15,572 nucleotides of DNA, taken from an uncultured Clostridium sp. (lineage in GTDB: Bacteria > Bacillota > Clostridia > TANB77 > CAG-508). The notes under the pieces are model-generated. The model had not been told where the DNA came from, did not search any database, and worked only from the letters and a program-made list of their open reading frames with translations. The DNA is taken from contig USDL01000024.1 of assembly GCA_900553365.1 (NCBI GenBank), forward strand, positions 1 to 15,572, given 5' to 3'. A program made the translations under genes and the position numbers. Shown here piece after piece: positions 1 through 6,717 of this stretch (within the stretch, counting starts at the first letter, position 1; every line of letters starts with the position of its first letter).

Positions 1-14
1 ATTGTAGTGGTATG

Positions 15-54
15 AATCAGTAGGTCGTCAGTTCAAATCTGACTAGCGGCTCCA
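15..54 (+). tRNA. 3' half of a tRNA, probably tRNA-Thr; 5' half missing
   Basis: The T arm is intact (GTCAG-TTCAAAT-CTGAC, 28-44), followed by the 3' acceptor strand TAGCGGC, discriminator T and an encoded CCA (52-54). The stretch AATCAGTAGGTCGTC matches the anticodon 3' stem and variable loop of Firmicutes tRNA-Thr(TGT), starting just after the anticodon. The 14 bases before it do not give the expected anticodon 5' stem or D arm. The tRNA therefore either continues upstream across an insertion or is only a duplicated 3' end. Isotype is inferred from similarity; the anticodon itself is not visible. Confidence 0.6.
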
Positions 55-56
55 AA

Positions 57-97
57 AAAATAAGAGTTTTGATTTAATCTTGACTTTTATTTTTTTT
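57..97 (+). terminator. Imperfect terminator hairpin after the tRNA fragment
   Basis: The arms 57-74 and 76-93 pair along most of their length, with two T-T mismatches and two wobble pairs, and the right arm runs into a T tract ending near 97. The right arm overlaps the -35 box of the next promoter. Confidence 0.4.
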
Positions 98-108
98 ATG
101 TGTATAAT
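80..108 (+). promoter_or_regulatory. Sigma-A type promoter for the HNH gene
   Basis: TTGACT (80-85), a 17-base spacer and TATAAT (103-108). The predicted transcript start near 115 leaves about 20 bases before the ATG at 136. Confidence 0.75.
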
Positions 109-135
109 TGTTAAAAAGACAATGAGGTGATTTAT

Positions 136-531
136 ATGAAATGTATTAATTGCAATAAAAATATTAAAAACAAAAATAAATACTGCTCAATTAAATGTCA
201 GAAAGAATATGAATATAACATATTTATTAAAAAATGGAAAAATGGTGATATAGATGGTATGAGGGGAGAGTATCAAATATCAATGCATATAAAAACTTAT
301 CTATTTAAAAAATATAATAATAGATGTGCAAAATGTGGATGGGGAGAGGTTAACCAATATACAGGCAAAATACCACTGGAAATAGATCATATTGATGGAA
401 ATTATAAAAACAATAGGGAAGATAATCTAAGATTGCTATGCCCTAATTGTCATTCTTTAACGAGTACATATAAAGGAGCAAATTTTAATAATGGGAGAAA
501 AACAAGAAAAAAGTATGCAAAAATATCTTGA
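136..531 (+). CDS. Small HNH endonuclease with N-terminal zinc ribbon
   Basis: A 131-residue protein of the HNH nuclease superfamily, which cuts DNA with a metal-bound beta-beta-alpha fold. An N-terminal zinc ribbon is visible (Cys3, Cys6, Cys17, Cys21). The HNH module follows: a Cys64-x2-Cys67 knuckle, Asp84-His85 in LEIDHIDG, Asn98 in EDNLRLLCPNC, and a second knuckle Cys102/Cys105 next to His106. The start is ATG 136, with AGGTGA 6-10 bases upstream; the in-frame GTG at 127 lies inside that ribosome binding site. The gene has its own promoter and ends in TGA. Similar stand-alone enzymes occur in phages, group I introns and as solitary homing nucleases; the adjacent tRNA half fits a mobile origin, but the target is unknown. 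Confidence 0.85.
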   Translation: MKCINCNKNIKNKNKYCSIKCQKEYEYNIFIKKWKNGDIDGMRGEYQISMHIKTYLFKKYNNRCAKCGWGEVNQYTGKIPLEIDHIDGNYKNNREDNLRLLCPNCHSLTSTYKGANFNNGRKTRKKYAKIS

Positions 532-543
532 GAATTATTAGTG

Positions 544-564
544 ATTTTGAAAATTATTCAAAAT
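544..564 (+). terminator. Weak hairpin after the HNH gene
   Basis: Perfect 8-bp inverted repeat ATTTTGAA/TTCAAAAT around AATTA, 13 bases past the stop. There is no T tract, so it may only be a weak terminator or an RNA end-stabilising hairpin. Confidence 0.3.
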
Positions 565-576
565 AGATTTAATACC

Positions 577-605
577 TTGTAAAATCCACAAATATATGAT
601 ATAAA
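577..605 (+). promoter_or_regulatory. Promoter of the flippase-exoA-AI-2E operon
   Basis: TTGTAA (577-582), 17-base spacer, TATAAA (600-605), 24 bases before the ATG at 630. It is the only good match in the gap between the HNH gene and the operon. Confidence 0.55.
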
Positions 606-629
606 TAAAAGAAAAAAACGAGGAAACAA

Positions 630-2288
630 ATGGAAAAAAATAAAAAAGCAAAAAAGCAAACATCATTTATGAAAAATGTATTAATGCTTATGATAGCACA
701 AGTAGCTATAAAAATTTTAGGCTTTTTATATAGATTAGTAATAATAAATATAGAGGGCTTTGGAGATACTGGAAACGGATATTATGCTACAGGTTACCAA
801 ATATATTCGCTTTTATTAACCCTATCATCTGTAGGTATACCAACAGTAATATCAAAATTAGTATCAGAAAGAGTTGCAATAGGAGACCACAAAGGAGCAC
901 ATAAAATATTCAAAACAGCTCTAAAAACATTTACAACTATAGGAATAATAATGTCTTTGGGATTATTCTTTGGAGCAGATTTCATAGCAAAAAACATAAT
1001 AAATGTTGAAGGCGTTAAATATACACTTATGGTACTTGCACCAGCAATTATGTTTGTTGCAGCAGGAGCAGTTTTAAGAGGCTATTTTGCAGGATTAGGA
1101 ACAATGAAACCAACAAGTGTTACACAAACTCTTGAGCAATTTTTAAATTGTTTACTTACAATAACATTTGTATATGCTACAATAGGCAAAGATACAGCAA
1201 TAATGGCCGCAGCAGGAAATTTATCTAGTACAATAGCTATAATAATAGCCTTTATTTACATTGTATTATTCTACAAAAAGCAAAGACCAGAAATTTTAGA
1301 AGACTGCAAAAATCAAACTGTACAAATGGAAACAAAAACAACAAAGCAAATATTAAAAATAATATTTGCTGTATCAATACCAATGACAATAGGTTCACTA
1401 GTAGCTGAATTAAATGGAACAATAGATACCTTAACGGTAAGCAACTGTATACAAAAAGCATTCCAAGGATTAGAAGGTGGAAAAGCAGCATTAGAAGCAA
1501 AAGCAATGCAATTATCAGGAATGGTATCAAAAATAGAAACCATTATAAGATTACCACTTGCAATAAACGCGGCTTTCTGCACAGCACTAGTTCCAGCAAT
1601 AGCTGCATCACTTGCTAAAAAAGACAAGGAAACAGCAGTAAAAAGATTATCTTTTTCATTCTTTTTAACAATAATAATTATTTTACCTTGTGCTATAGGA
1701 CTTATAACACTTGCAGAACCAATATTAAAAACCATATATCCAAACTCTTATGAAGGAGCAAGAATCCTTCAAATAACATCAATATCTATGACATTTGTTG
1801 CACTAAGTTATGTTATAAATGGAGGATTATATGGATTAGGAAAAACACATATACCAGCAATAGCATTAGCAATAGGAGCAGGAGTAAAAACAGTTTTAAA
1901 TATTATTTTAGTAAGTAATCCTAAAATAAATATATTGGGTTCACCAATAAGTTCAACAATCTGCCAAGGAATAAACTTTACAATATGTAGCTTTTATTTA
2001 AGCAAATACATAAAGCTAGATTTAAAATTCACAAAACATATATTAAAACCGCTATTTTCTGCATCAGTGATGGGAGTAGTAGCTTACGGAACACATCATG
2101 CTTTACTAGGAGTAATAGGCAATTCAAAAGCAACAATACTAGCAATAATGATTGGTGCATTAACTTATGGTATAATGATAATTATAACAAAAACACTAAA
2201 TAAAGAAGATATGTATATGATACCTTTTGGAACAAAAATATATAAAATTTTAGTAAAATTAAAAATATATAAAGAGGAGAATACATAA
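630..2288 (+). CDS. SpoVB/MurJ-like polysaccharide flippase (MATE/MOP superfamily)
   Basis: A 552-residue polytopic membrane protein of the oligosaccharide flippase group (SpoVB, YtgP, MurJ-like). Its N-terminus has a basic stretch followed by the family's first helix (FMKNVLMLMIAQVAIKILGF) and the typical Clostridia motif GNGYYATGYQIYSLLLTLSSVGIP near residues 48-71. About 14 hydrophobic segments are spread over the full length, as expected for the MOP fold. Members move lipid-linked cell-wall or spore-cortex precursors across the cytoplasmic membrane. GAGGA precedes the ATG. It is first in an operon; the next gene's ATG follows directly after its stop. Which paralogue this is (SpoVB, YtgP or MurJ) cannot be decided by eye, so no symbol is given. 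Confidence 0.88.
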   Translation: MEKNKKAKKQTSFMKNVLMLMIAQVAIKILGFLYRLVIINIEGFGDTGNGYYATGYQIYSLLLTLSSVGIPTVISKLVSERVAIGDHKGAHKIFKTALKTFTTIGIIMSLGLFFGADFIAKNIINVEGVKYTLMVLAPAIMFVAAGAVLRGYFAGLGTMKPTSVTQTLEQFLNCLLTITFVYATIGKDTAIMAAAGNLSSTIAIIIAFIYIVLFYKKQRPEILEDCKNQTVQMETKTTKQILKIIFAVSIPMTIGSLVAELNGTIDTLTVSNCIQKAFQGLEGGKAALEAKAMQLSGMVSKIETIIRLPLAINAAFCTALVPAIAASLAKKDKETAVKRLSFSFFLTIIIILPCAIGLITLAEPILKTIYPNSYEGARILQITSISMTFVALSYVINGGLYGLGKTHIPAIALAIGAGVKTVLNIILVSNPKINILGSPISSTICQGINFTICSFYLSKYIKLDLKFTKHILKPLFSASVMGVVAYGTHHALLGVIGNSKATILAIMIGALTYGIMIIITKTLNKEDMYMIPFGTKIYKILVKLKIYKEENT

Positions 2289-3062
2289 ATGAAATTAATT
2301 TCATGGAATGTAAACGGTTTAAGAGCAGTTTACAAAAAAGGTTTTTTAGAGTTTTTTAATGAAATAAATGCTGACATATTTTGTATTCAAGAAACAAAAA
2401 TGCAAGAAGGTCAAATCAATTTAGATTTAAAAGAATATAATCAATATTTTAATTATGCTACTCGAAAGGGATATTCAGGAACAGCGATATTTACAAAAAT
2501 AAAACCAGAAAAAGTAAGTTATGGAATAGGAATAGAAGAACACGACCAAGAAGGAAGAGTAATTACATTAGAATTTAAAAATTTCTATTTAATAAATTGC
2601 TATACACCAAATTCAGGCCGTGAACTTGCAAGACTTGATTATAGAATGGTATGGGAAGAAGAATTCAAAAAATATCTAAAAAAACTAGATGAAAATAAGC
2701 CAATAATTGTATGTGGAGATTTAAACGTAGCACATAAAGAAATTGACTTAAAAAATCCAAAAACAAATAAAAAAAATGCCGGATTTACAGATGAAGAAAG
2801 AGAAAAAATGACAAAACTAATAGAAACAGGCTTTACAGATACTTTTAGATATTTATATCCAGACAAAGAAAATGCTTACACTTGGTGGTCATATATGGGG
2901 CATGCAAGGGAAAAAAATGTTGGATGGAGAATAGATTACTTTTTAACATCTAATAGAATAAAAAAACAGATACAAGAAGCATATATATTTGATAAAGTAC
3001 TTGGTAGTGATCATTGCCCAATAGGCTTAGAAATAGGAGGAATGTTCGATGAAAAGTTTTAA
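2289..3062 (+). CDS. xth: Exodeoxyribonuclease III / AP endonuclease
   Basis: A 257-residue enzyme of the ExoIII/APE1 (EEP) family that cleaves DNA at abasic sites and has 3'-5' exonuclease and 3'-phosphatase activity in base-excision repair. The active-site residues are visible in order: Asn7 (SWNVNGLR), metal ligand Glu35 (IQETK), Tyr105 (CYTPNSG), Asp144 and Asn146 (GDLNVAH), Asp216 (WRIDYF) and the Asp241-His242 pair in GSDHCPI. Length is normal for the family. The ATG is immediately after the flippase stop, with GAGGAG upstream inside the flippase gene, indicating translational coupling. Its 3' end overlaps the next gene by 14 bases. The Bacillus orthologue is called exoA. Confidence 0.93.
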   Translation: MKLISWNVNGLRAVYKKGFLEFFNEINADIFCIQETKMQEGQINLDLKEYNQYFNYATRKGYSGTAIFTKIKPEKVSYGIGIEEHDQEGRVITLEFKNFYLINCYTPNSGRELARLDYRMVWEEEFKKYLKKLDENKPIIVCGDLNVAHKEIDLKNPKTNKKNAGFTDEEREKMTKLIETGFTDTFRYLYPDKENAYTWWSYMGHAREKNVGWRIDYFLTSNRIKKQIQEAYIFDKVLGSDHCPIGLEIGGMFDEKF

Positions 3063-4173
3063 AAATGGAGCAAAATGGATTTATTGGTTTACTCTAATTG
3101 TAGCAATAGTAATAGTGTATAAAGTTTTGGATAATTTTACAGGCATTGGAGAATGGCTAAGTAATTTAATAAAAGTTATAAAACCATTTTTAATGGCAAT
3201 ACTTGTAGCATACCTATTATATATACCATGCAGAAAAATAGAGGGAGTATATAGAAAAAGCAAATTATTAAAAAATAAAGCAAGAAGTTTAGCAGTTGCA
3301 ACTACATATATTTTAGTAATTCTAATAGTAGTTTTATTGATGAACATTTTAATACCAATGCTATCAGAAAGTATAACTGATTTGGCTTCAAACTTACCAG
3401 GCTATTATGATAGTGCAATTCAGTATATTGAGGATTTGCCAGAGGACAATATATTAAAAAATGATGTTGTTCAAGATGCGATTGAAAAGCTACAAGAAAT
3501 AGATATAGCACAGTTGTTAGATTTAGATAACTTAACTATGTATATAGAAAAAGTAATAGGAATAGCAAGTGGAATATTTAGTATTTTTGTAACAGTAGTA
3601 GTTTCAATATACATATTGCTTGAAAGAGCAGAAATATTAAAATTTGTGAAAAGATTAAATAGTAGCTTATTTAATGAGAAAAAGTGTGCAACAATAAATA
3701 GATATTTTGAGAAGGGAAATGAAATATTCTTTAAATATATTTCAGGTCAAGTATTAGATGCAATAGTTGTTGCAATAATAATGTCTGTGGCTTTATCAAT
3801 AATGAATGTAAGATATGCTTTGCTACTTGGCTTTTTAATAGGATTATTCAATTTAATACCATATTTTGGAGCGATAATAGCTGTAATTGTGGCGTGCTTA
3901 ATAACTATTTTTACAGGTGGTATTACACAGGCAATATGGGTTGCTGTAGTGCTTATTGTGTTACAACAGATTGATGCTAATATTGTAAATCCAAAGATAT
4001 TAAAGGATGCGTTAGAGATAAGCAAAATATTAATTATATTTTCAATAACTGTTGGAGGGGCATATTTTGGTGTGCTTGGAATGTTTTTAGGGGTGCCTGT
4101 AATTGCAGTAATAAAAATGATGTTGGATGATTATATAGAAAGAAATGAGAAAAAAACGGTTCAGACGGAATAA
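3049..4173 (+). CDS. AI-2E/PerM-family membrane transporter (UPF0118)
   Basis: A 374-residue integral membrane protein of the AI-2E transporter family (TqsA, PerM, YtvI). The family pattern is two N-terminal helices, an amphipathic extracytoplasmic stretch (about residues 105-165) and a C-terminal helix bundle. The conserved signatures PYFGAIIAVI and DANIVNPKIL, and the late GGAYFGVLGMFLGVP motif, are all present. The substrate is uncertain: members have been linked to autoinducer-2 export and to Na+/H+ antiport, and the sequence does not discriminate. The ATG has AGGAGG about nine bases upstream, inside the end of the exonuclease gene. It is the last gene of the operon; no clear terminator hairpin is visible after it. 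Confidence 0.87.
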   Translation: MKSFKNGAKWIYWFTLIVAIVIVYKVLDNFTGIGEWLSNLIKVIKPFLMAILVAYLLYIPCRKIEGVYRKSKLLKNKARSLAVATTYILVILIVVLLMNILIPMLSESITDLASNLPGYYDSAIQYIEDLPEDNILKNDVVQDAIEKLQEIDIAQLLDLDNLTMYIEKVIGIASGIFSIFVTVVVSIYILLERAEILKFVKRLNSSLFNEKKCATINRYFEKGNEIFFKYISGQVLDAIVVAIIMSVALSIMNVRYALLLGFLIGLFNLIPYFGAIIAVIVACLITIFTGGITQAIWVAVVLIVLQQIDANIVNPKILKDALEISKILIIFSITVGGAYFGVLGMFLGVPVIAVIKMMLDDYIERNEKKTVQTE

Positions 4174-4218
4174 AGTATATATAAGCTAATGTACTCTATA
4201 ATTTTTATTTAAAAAGTA

Positions 4219-4247
4219 TTGACATTAAAAATTAAATAGTATACACT
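4219..4247 (+). promoter_or_regulatory. Promoter of the pilin-like lectin gene
   Basis: TTGACA (4219-4224), 17-base spacer, TACACT (4242-4247). The -35 is perfect and the -10 has two mismatches. It implies a leader of about 180 bases before the ATG at 4437, unusually long for this window. Confidence 0.5.
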
Positions 4248-4310
4248 TTAAAAGTAAATTTTTTTTGAAAAGAAAAGCACATTGAAATTTGAATAATTAA
4301 GGCAAAGTAT

Positions 4311-4339
4311 AAGCAAAATATTGCTTGTAAGGCTTACAA
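4311..4339 (+). promoter_or_regulatory. Overlapping inverted repeats in the 5' leader of the pilin-like gene
   Basis: AAGCAA-AATA-TTGCTT (4311-4326) overlaps TTGTAAG-G-CTTACAA (4325-4339), sharing two bases, so the hairpins are nearly exclusive. The second is an odd-centred 15-base palindrome that could equally be a repressor site. I recognise no known riboswitch class in the leader, and the rest of 4248-4436 is low-complexity AT-rich sequence. Confidence 0.35.
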
Positions 4340-4436
4340 ACAATAAAATTCCTATGTGTAATTTTAAAAAAAAGGTTTACAAAAAACAAACAACAAAAGT
4401 AAAAACTTAAAAATTTTTTAAGGAGGAGAACAGAGA

Positions 4437-5885
4437 ATGAATTTTAAAATAAAAAACAATTCTGGTATAACACTTATAGCCCTAATTGTAACATTAGCAG
4501 TAATAATAGTATTATTGGGAGTAAGCATAAATGTGTTTGTAAATAGTGACATAATAGGGCATAGCGAAAAAACGGGACAAGCATATACAAATGCTTTGGA
4601 AACCGATAAGACTATAGGAAATGACGGAGTAACAATAAATGGTAAAAGATATGCAAATATGGAGGATTTTGGAAGAGGAGAAGAATTAATTGAATCAAAC
4701 ATACCGGGAGGAACAAAGGTAGATGAAAACAAAGAATATGTAATAGAAAGAGAAACAAGAACAGCAGTAATTCCAGGAGGTTTTACTATATCAGGTAAAC
4801 ATAGTGAAAGAACAATAGAAGGCGGATTAGTAATTTACTTAATAAATGATAAAACAGAAGAAGATATAGCTAAAATAGACTGGAATGATGAAGCAACACT
4901 AAAGCATTTGAAGGAAACTTATGACCAATTTGTGTGGGTACCAGTAACAGATGCAAATAAAATGTTTATGTGTCAAGCAAAAACAGAATCAGACTCAGGA
5001 TGTGATTTAAAAATAGAGGGAAATGAAGTAATATGCCAAACACATAAAACAGCAGATGCAACAAAATCAAAGAAGATGGCAGGAAGATTATATGCAACAA
5101 GCACAGGAGAAAATTTTAATAGTAGTTTAACAACCCAAACTTATAATGCTAACAGTGGCTTAAGAGAGCCAGCAATAGTAACTGGAAATAGTACAGGAAC
5201 AGGCACCAGCTATGATGGAAGTAGCACTGATAACAGTATAGGATTAACTTTAGCGACATTACAAGAAGAATATAATAGTGCAGTAAAAAAAGTAATACAA
5301 AGTGGAGGCTTCTGGGTAGGGAGATATGAAACAAGTGGAATAGATAGTTCAAATGATGATACAGCAGTAAGTATAGTGGCAGGAAAAGGAACAAGTGATG
5401 GAATAAATAAAAGAAACTGGTATAGAATGTATAAGCAGCAACAGAACTATGCAAATAAAAAAGGACTAGCAACTGAAGAAAATACAAGTATACAAAGTAC
5501 CATGATATTTGGAGCAGCCTATGACCAAACAATGTTATTTGCAAATTGTGCATCAGAAACAACTCCAAAAAGAGATTATTCAGCAGTAAAAACAGGAAAT
5601 GTACCAACAGATTGTTATAAAAACATTTATGACTTATGTGGAAACTTAAGTGAATGGACAACAGAGGCGTACTCTACCACTGATCGTGTTCACAGAGGTG
5701 CCTATTTCGACATCAGTTATTCAGCTAGCTACCGCCTCAGCAACTATCCGACTCTCAGCAGCAGCAACTACATTCGGTACCAGAGCCACACTTTACGTAA
5801 CGCTAACAGAACCTCTACCAACAGACTATCAACAAGTTTCATATTTGGAATCTACAGGAACACAGTACATCAATACAGGATATAA
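4437..5885 (+). CDS. Pilin-like N-terminus fused to FGE/C-type-lectin-like domain, putative DGR target
   Basis: A 482-residue frame. Residues 1-35 form a type IV pilin-like signal: basic start, prepilin-peptidase site after Gly10, then ITLIALIVTLAVIIVLLGVSI. Glu at mature position 5 is replaced by Ala, as in many Clostridia pseudopilin-type proteins. From about residue 160 an FGE-sulfatase/C-type-lectin-like fold is recognisable: FVWVPV (165), GGFWVGRYE (290-298), MIFGAAYDQTM, and DLCGNLSEW (399-407) as the counterpart of the usual DMAGNVWEW. The C-terminal 422-445 stretch uses NNC codons densely and resembles a DGR variable region. After residue 446 the frame appears shifted, since the family ending GFRxxLYV lies in the next frame, so the last 37 or so residues are probably out of frame. 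AAGGAGGAG precedes the ATG. The likely role is a surface-displayed binding protein. Confidence 0.75.
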   Translation: MNFKIKNNSGITLIALIVTLAVIIVLLGVSINVFVNSDIIGHSEKTGQAYTNALETDKTIGNDGVTINGKRYANMEDFGRGEELIESNIPGGTKVDENKEYVIERETRTAVIPGGFTISGKHSERTIEGGLVIYLINDKTEEDIAKIDWNDEATLKHLKETYDQFVWVPVTDANKMFMCQAKTESDSGCDLKIEGNEVICQTHKTADATKSKKMAGRLYATSTGENFNSSLTTQTYNANSGLREPAIVTGNSTGTGTSYDGSSTDNSIGLTLATLQEEYNSAVKKVIQSGGFWVGRYETSGIDSSNDDTAVSIVAGKGTSDGINKRNWYRMYKQQQNYANKKGLATEENTSIQSTMIFGAAYDQTMLFANCASETTPKRDYSAVKTGNVPTDCYKNIYDLCGNLSEWTTEAYSTTDRVHRGAYFDISYSASYRLSNYPTLSSSNYIRYQSHTLRNANRTSTNRLSTSFIFGIYRNTVHQYRI

Positions 5886-6387
5886 AGCAAATTATAATAC
5901 TTCTGTAAGAACAAAGGTTATGTTTAATGAAACATCAGCAAGTCAAGGCATTTACTGCTCAAGAGACGAATCAGTTAGATCAAATACATATTCACTATTT
6001 ATTGTTGGAACTGCATTTAGACATGACTACAATTCATCACAAACGGCCACTTCGCTTAAAACATCAGCAAATACGGAATATGAAATTTCTTCAAATAAAA
6101 ACATATTAACTATTAATAATAAAGTATATAATACAGCAACATACGCAAGCTTTTCAGCCTCATATAACATGACATTGATGGCTAGTACAGTAGGAGGAAC
6201 AGGATTAGCTAATTACCTTAACGGAAGAATGTATTATTGTAAAATATATGACAATGATTTACTAATTAGAGACCTTGTACCATGCTACAGAAAATCTGAT
6301 AACAAACCTGGATTATATGATATTGTAAATAACGTATTCTATACAAATGCAGGCACAGGTGAATTTGCAGTTGGACCAAATGTATAA
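5650..6387 (+). CDS. ConA-like/LamG-type module, probable frame-shifted 3' part of the preceding gene
   Basis: This frame is open from 5650 but becomes family-like only from about 5770, where FGTRATLYV matches the end of an FGE/lectin domain (GFRxxLYV). It runs through a linker (TEPLPTDYQQ) into a ConA-like beta-sandwich with the typical YLESTGTQYINTGY start and the ending YNGxxYxCKIYDN-RDLVPCxRKSDxKPGLYD-VNNVFYTNAGTGEF. Such modules occur widely in Clostridia and phage surface proteins and are thought to bind glycans. The ATG at 5650 has no ribosome binding site and lies inside the lectin domain of the other frame. The best reading is one ancestral protein of about 650 residues disrupted by a net +1 (or -2) change between about 5751 and 5776. 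Confidence 0.65.
   Translation: MNGQQRRTLPLIVFTEVPISTSVIQLATASATIRLSAAATTFGTRATLYVTLTEPLPTDYQQVSYLESTGTQYINTGYKANYNTSVRTKVMFNETSASQGIYCSRDESVRSNTYSLFIVGTAFRHDYNSSQTATSLKTSANTEYEISSNKNILTINNKVYNTATYASFSASYNMTLMASTVGGTGLANYLNGRMYYCKIYDNDLLIRDLVPCYRKSDNKPGLYDIVNNVFYTNAGTGEFAVGPNV
5660..5800 (+). repeat. Putative DGR variable region (VR)
   Basis: Composition changes sharply from the surrounding AT-rich sequence. Of the 24 codons 5700-5771, 16 end in C and are of kinds reachable from AAC by changing adenines (TTC, GAC, ATC, TAC, CTC, AGC, AAC). They lie between fixed anchors RVxRG, SAS-x-R and PT, which match the AAC-rich template of C-type-lectin DGR targets. The exact ends and the 3' initiation site cannot be set without the template repeat. 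No matching template repeat or reverse transcriptase was found within the window. Confidence 0.6.
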
Positions 6388-6402
6388 AATTTAAAAAAAT
6401 TA

Positions 6403-6454
6403 GAAATACCTCTTGCATATATTACAAATTTATGGTAATATAGAGAGGTATTTC
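6403..6454. terminator. Long compound hairpin between the lectin gene and tRNA-Trp
   Basis: An 11-bp perfect stem GAAATACCTCT/AGAGGTATTTC encloses a second 8-bp stem TATATTAC/GTAATATA. On the plus strand no T tract follows; on the minus strand the run of A at 6394-6399 supplies one. It probably ends or stabilises the lectin mRNA, and it overlaps the tRNA-Trp promoter. Confidence 0.55.
6413..6441 (+). promoter_or_regulatory. Extended -10 promoter of tRNA-Trp
   Basis: TTGCAT (6413-6418), 17-base spacer, TAATAT (6436-6441) preceded by TGG, giving an extended -10. Transcription would start about 10 bases before the tRNA. It sits wholly within the compound hairpin 6403-6454. Confidence 0.5.
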
Positions 6455-6458
6455 AAAT

Positions 6459-6533
6459 AGGGGTATAGTGTCAATGGTAGCACATCGGTCTCCAAAACCG
6501 CTTGTGAGGGTTCGAATCCTTCTACCCCTGCCA
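6459..6533 (+). tRNA. tRNA-Trp (CCA)
   Basis: Cloverleaf: acceptor AGGGGTA/TACCCCT, D arm with AATGGTA loop, anticodon CCA at 6492-6494 in loop CTCCAAA, T arm GAGGG-TTCGAAT-CCTTC, discriminator G and encoded CCA. The outermost anticodon-stem pair (T-C) does not form. Confidence 0.93.
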
Positions 6534-6534
6534 T

Positions 6535-6560
6535 GCAAAAAAAAGTTTTAACTTTTTTGC
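6535..6560 (+). terminator. Hairpin after tRNA-Trp
   Basis: GCAAAAAAAAGTT pairs with AACTTTTTTGC with two bulged A residues. The T run is in the right arm rather than after it, so strength is uncertain. Confidence 0.4.
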
Positions 6561-6569
6561 AAAAAAGTA

Positions 6570-6598
6570 TTGACAAGTGTCAAAAAATATCTTATAAT
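6570..6598 (+). promoter_or_regulatory. Consensus promoter of the tRNA-Met/tRNA-Tyr unit
   Basis: TTGACA (6570-6575), 17-base spacer, TATAAT (6593-6598), both perfect. The -35 is half of the palindrome TTGACA-AG-TGTCAA (6570-6583). Predicted start near 6605, 14 bases before the first tRNA. Confidence 0.85.
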
Positions 6599-6618
6599 TA
6601 ATCTCGCGTTTGAGAAAT

Positions 6619-6695
6619 GCTCCCTTAGCTCAGTTGGTCAGAGCAACCGGCTCATAACCGGTGGGTCCAAGGTTCGAATCCTTGAGGGAGCACCA
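6619..6695 (+). tRNA. tRNA with CAT anticodon (elongator Met, or Ile2)
   Basis: Acceptor GCTCCCT/AGGGAGC, D arm AGCTCAGTTGGTCAGAGC, anticodon stem ACCGG/CCGGT with CAT at 6653-6655, T arm with GTTCGAATC, discriminator A and encoded CCA. The acceptor lacks the unpaired first base of an initiator, so this is elongator Met or a lysidine-modified Ile tRNA; the sequence alone does not settle which. Confidence 0.92.
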
Positions 6696-6717
6696 TTTTT
6701 ATGAAAACTAAATATAT

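Noticed and set aside
1252..1735. Long minus-strand frames inside the flippase gene
   Set aside because: Shadow frames created by AT-rich coding on the plus strand; no ribosome site and no family features.
4174..4436. c-di-GMP or other known riboswitch in the pilin leader
   Set aside because: Some GGCAAAG-like text is present, but the conserved core and tetraloop-receptor features of c-di-GMP riboswitches are missing.
5149..5661. Minus-strand frame of 170 codons under the lectin gene
   Set aside because: Leu/Phe/His/Tyr-rich composition is typical of an antisense shadow; no start signals.
5927..6109. Plus-strand 60-codon frame inside the ConA-like module
   Set aside because: It is out of frame with the recognisable module and has no ribosome site.
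6570..6583. Palindrome TTGACA-AG-TGTCAA at the tRNA promoter
   Set aside because: It arises from a consensus -35 plus a short chance complement; stable RNA promoters seldom carry such operators, so not reported as a regulatory site of its own.
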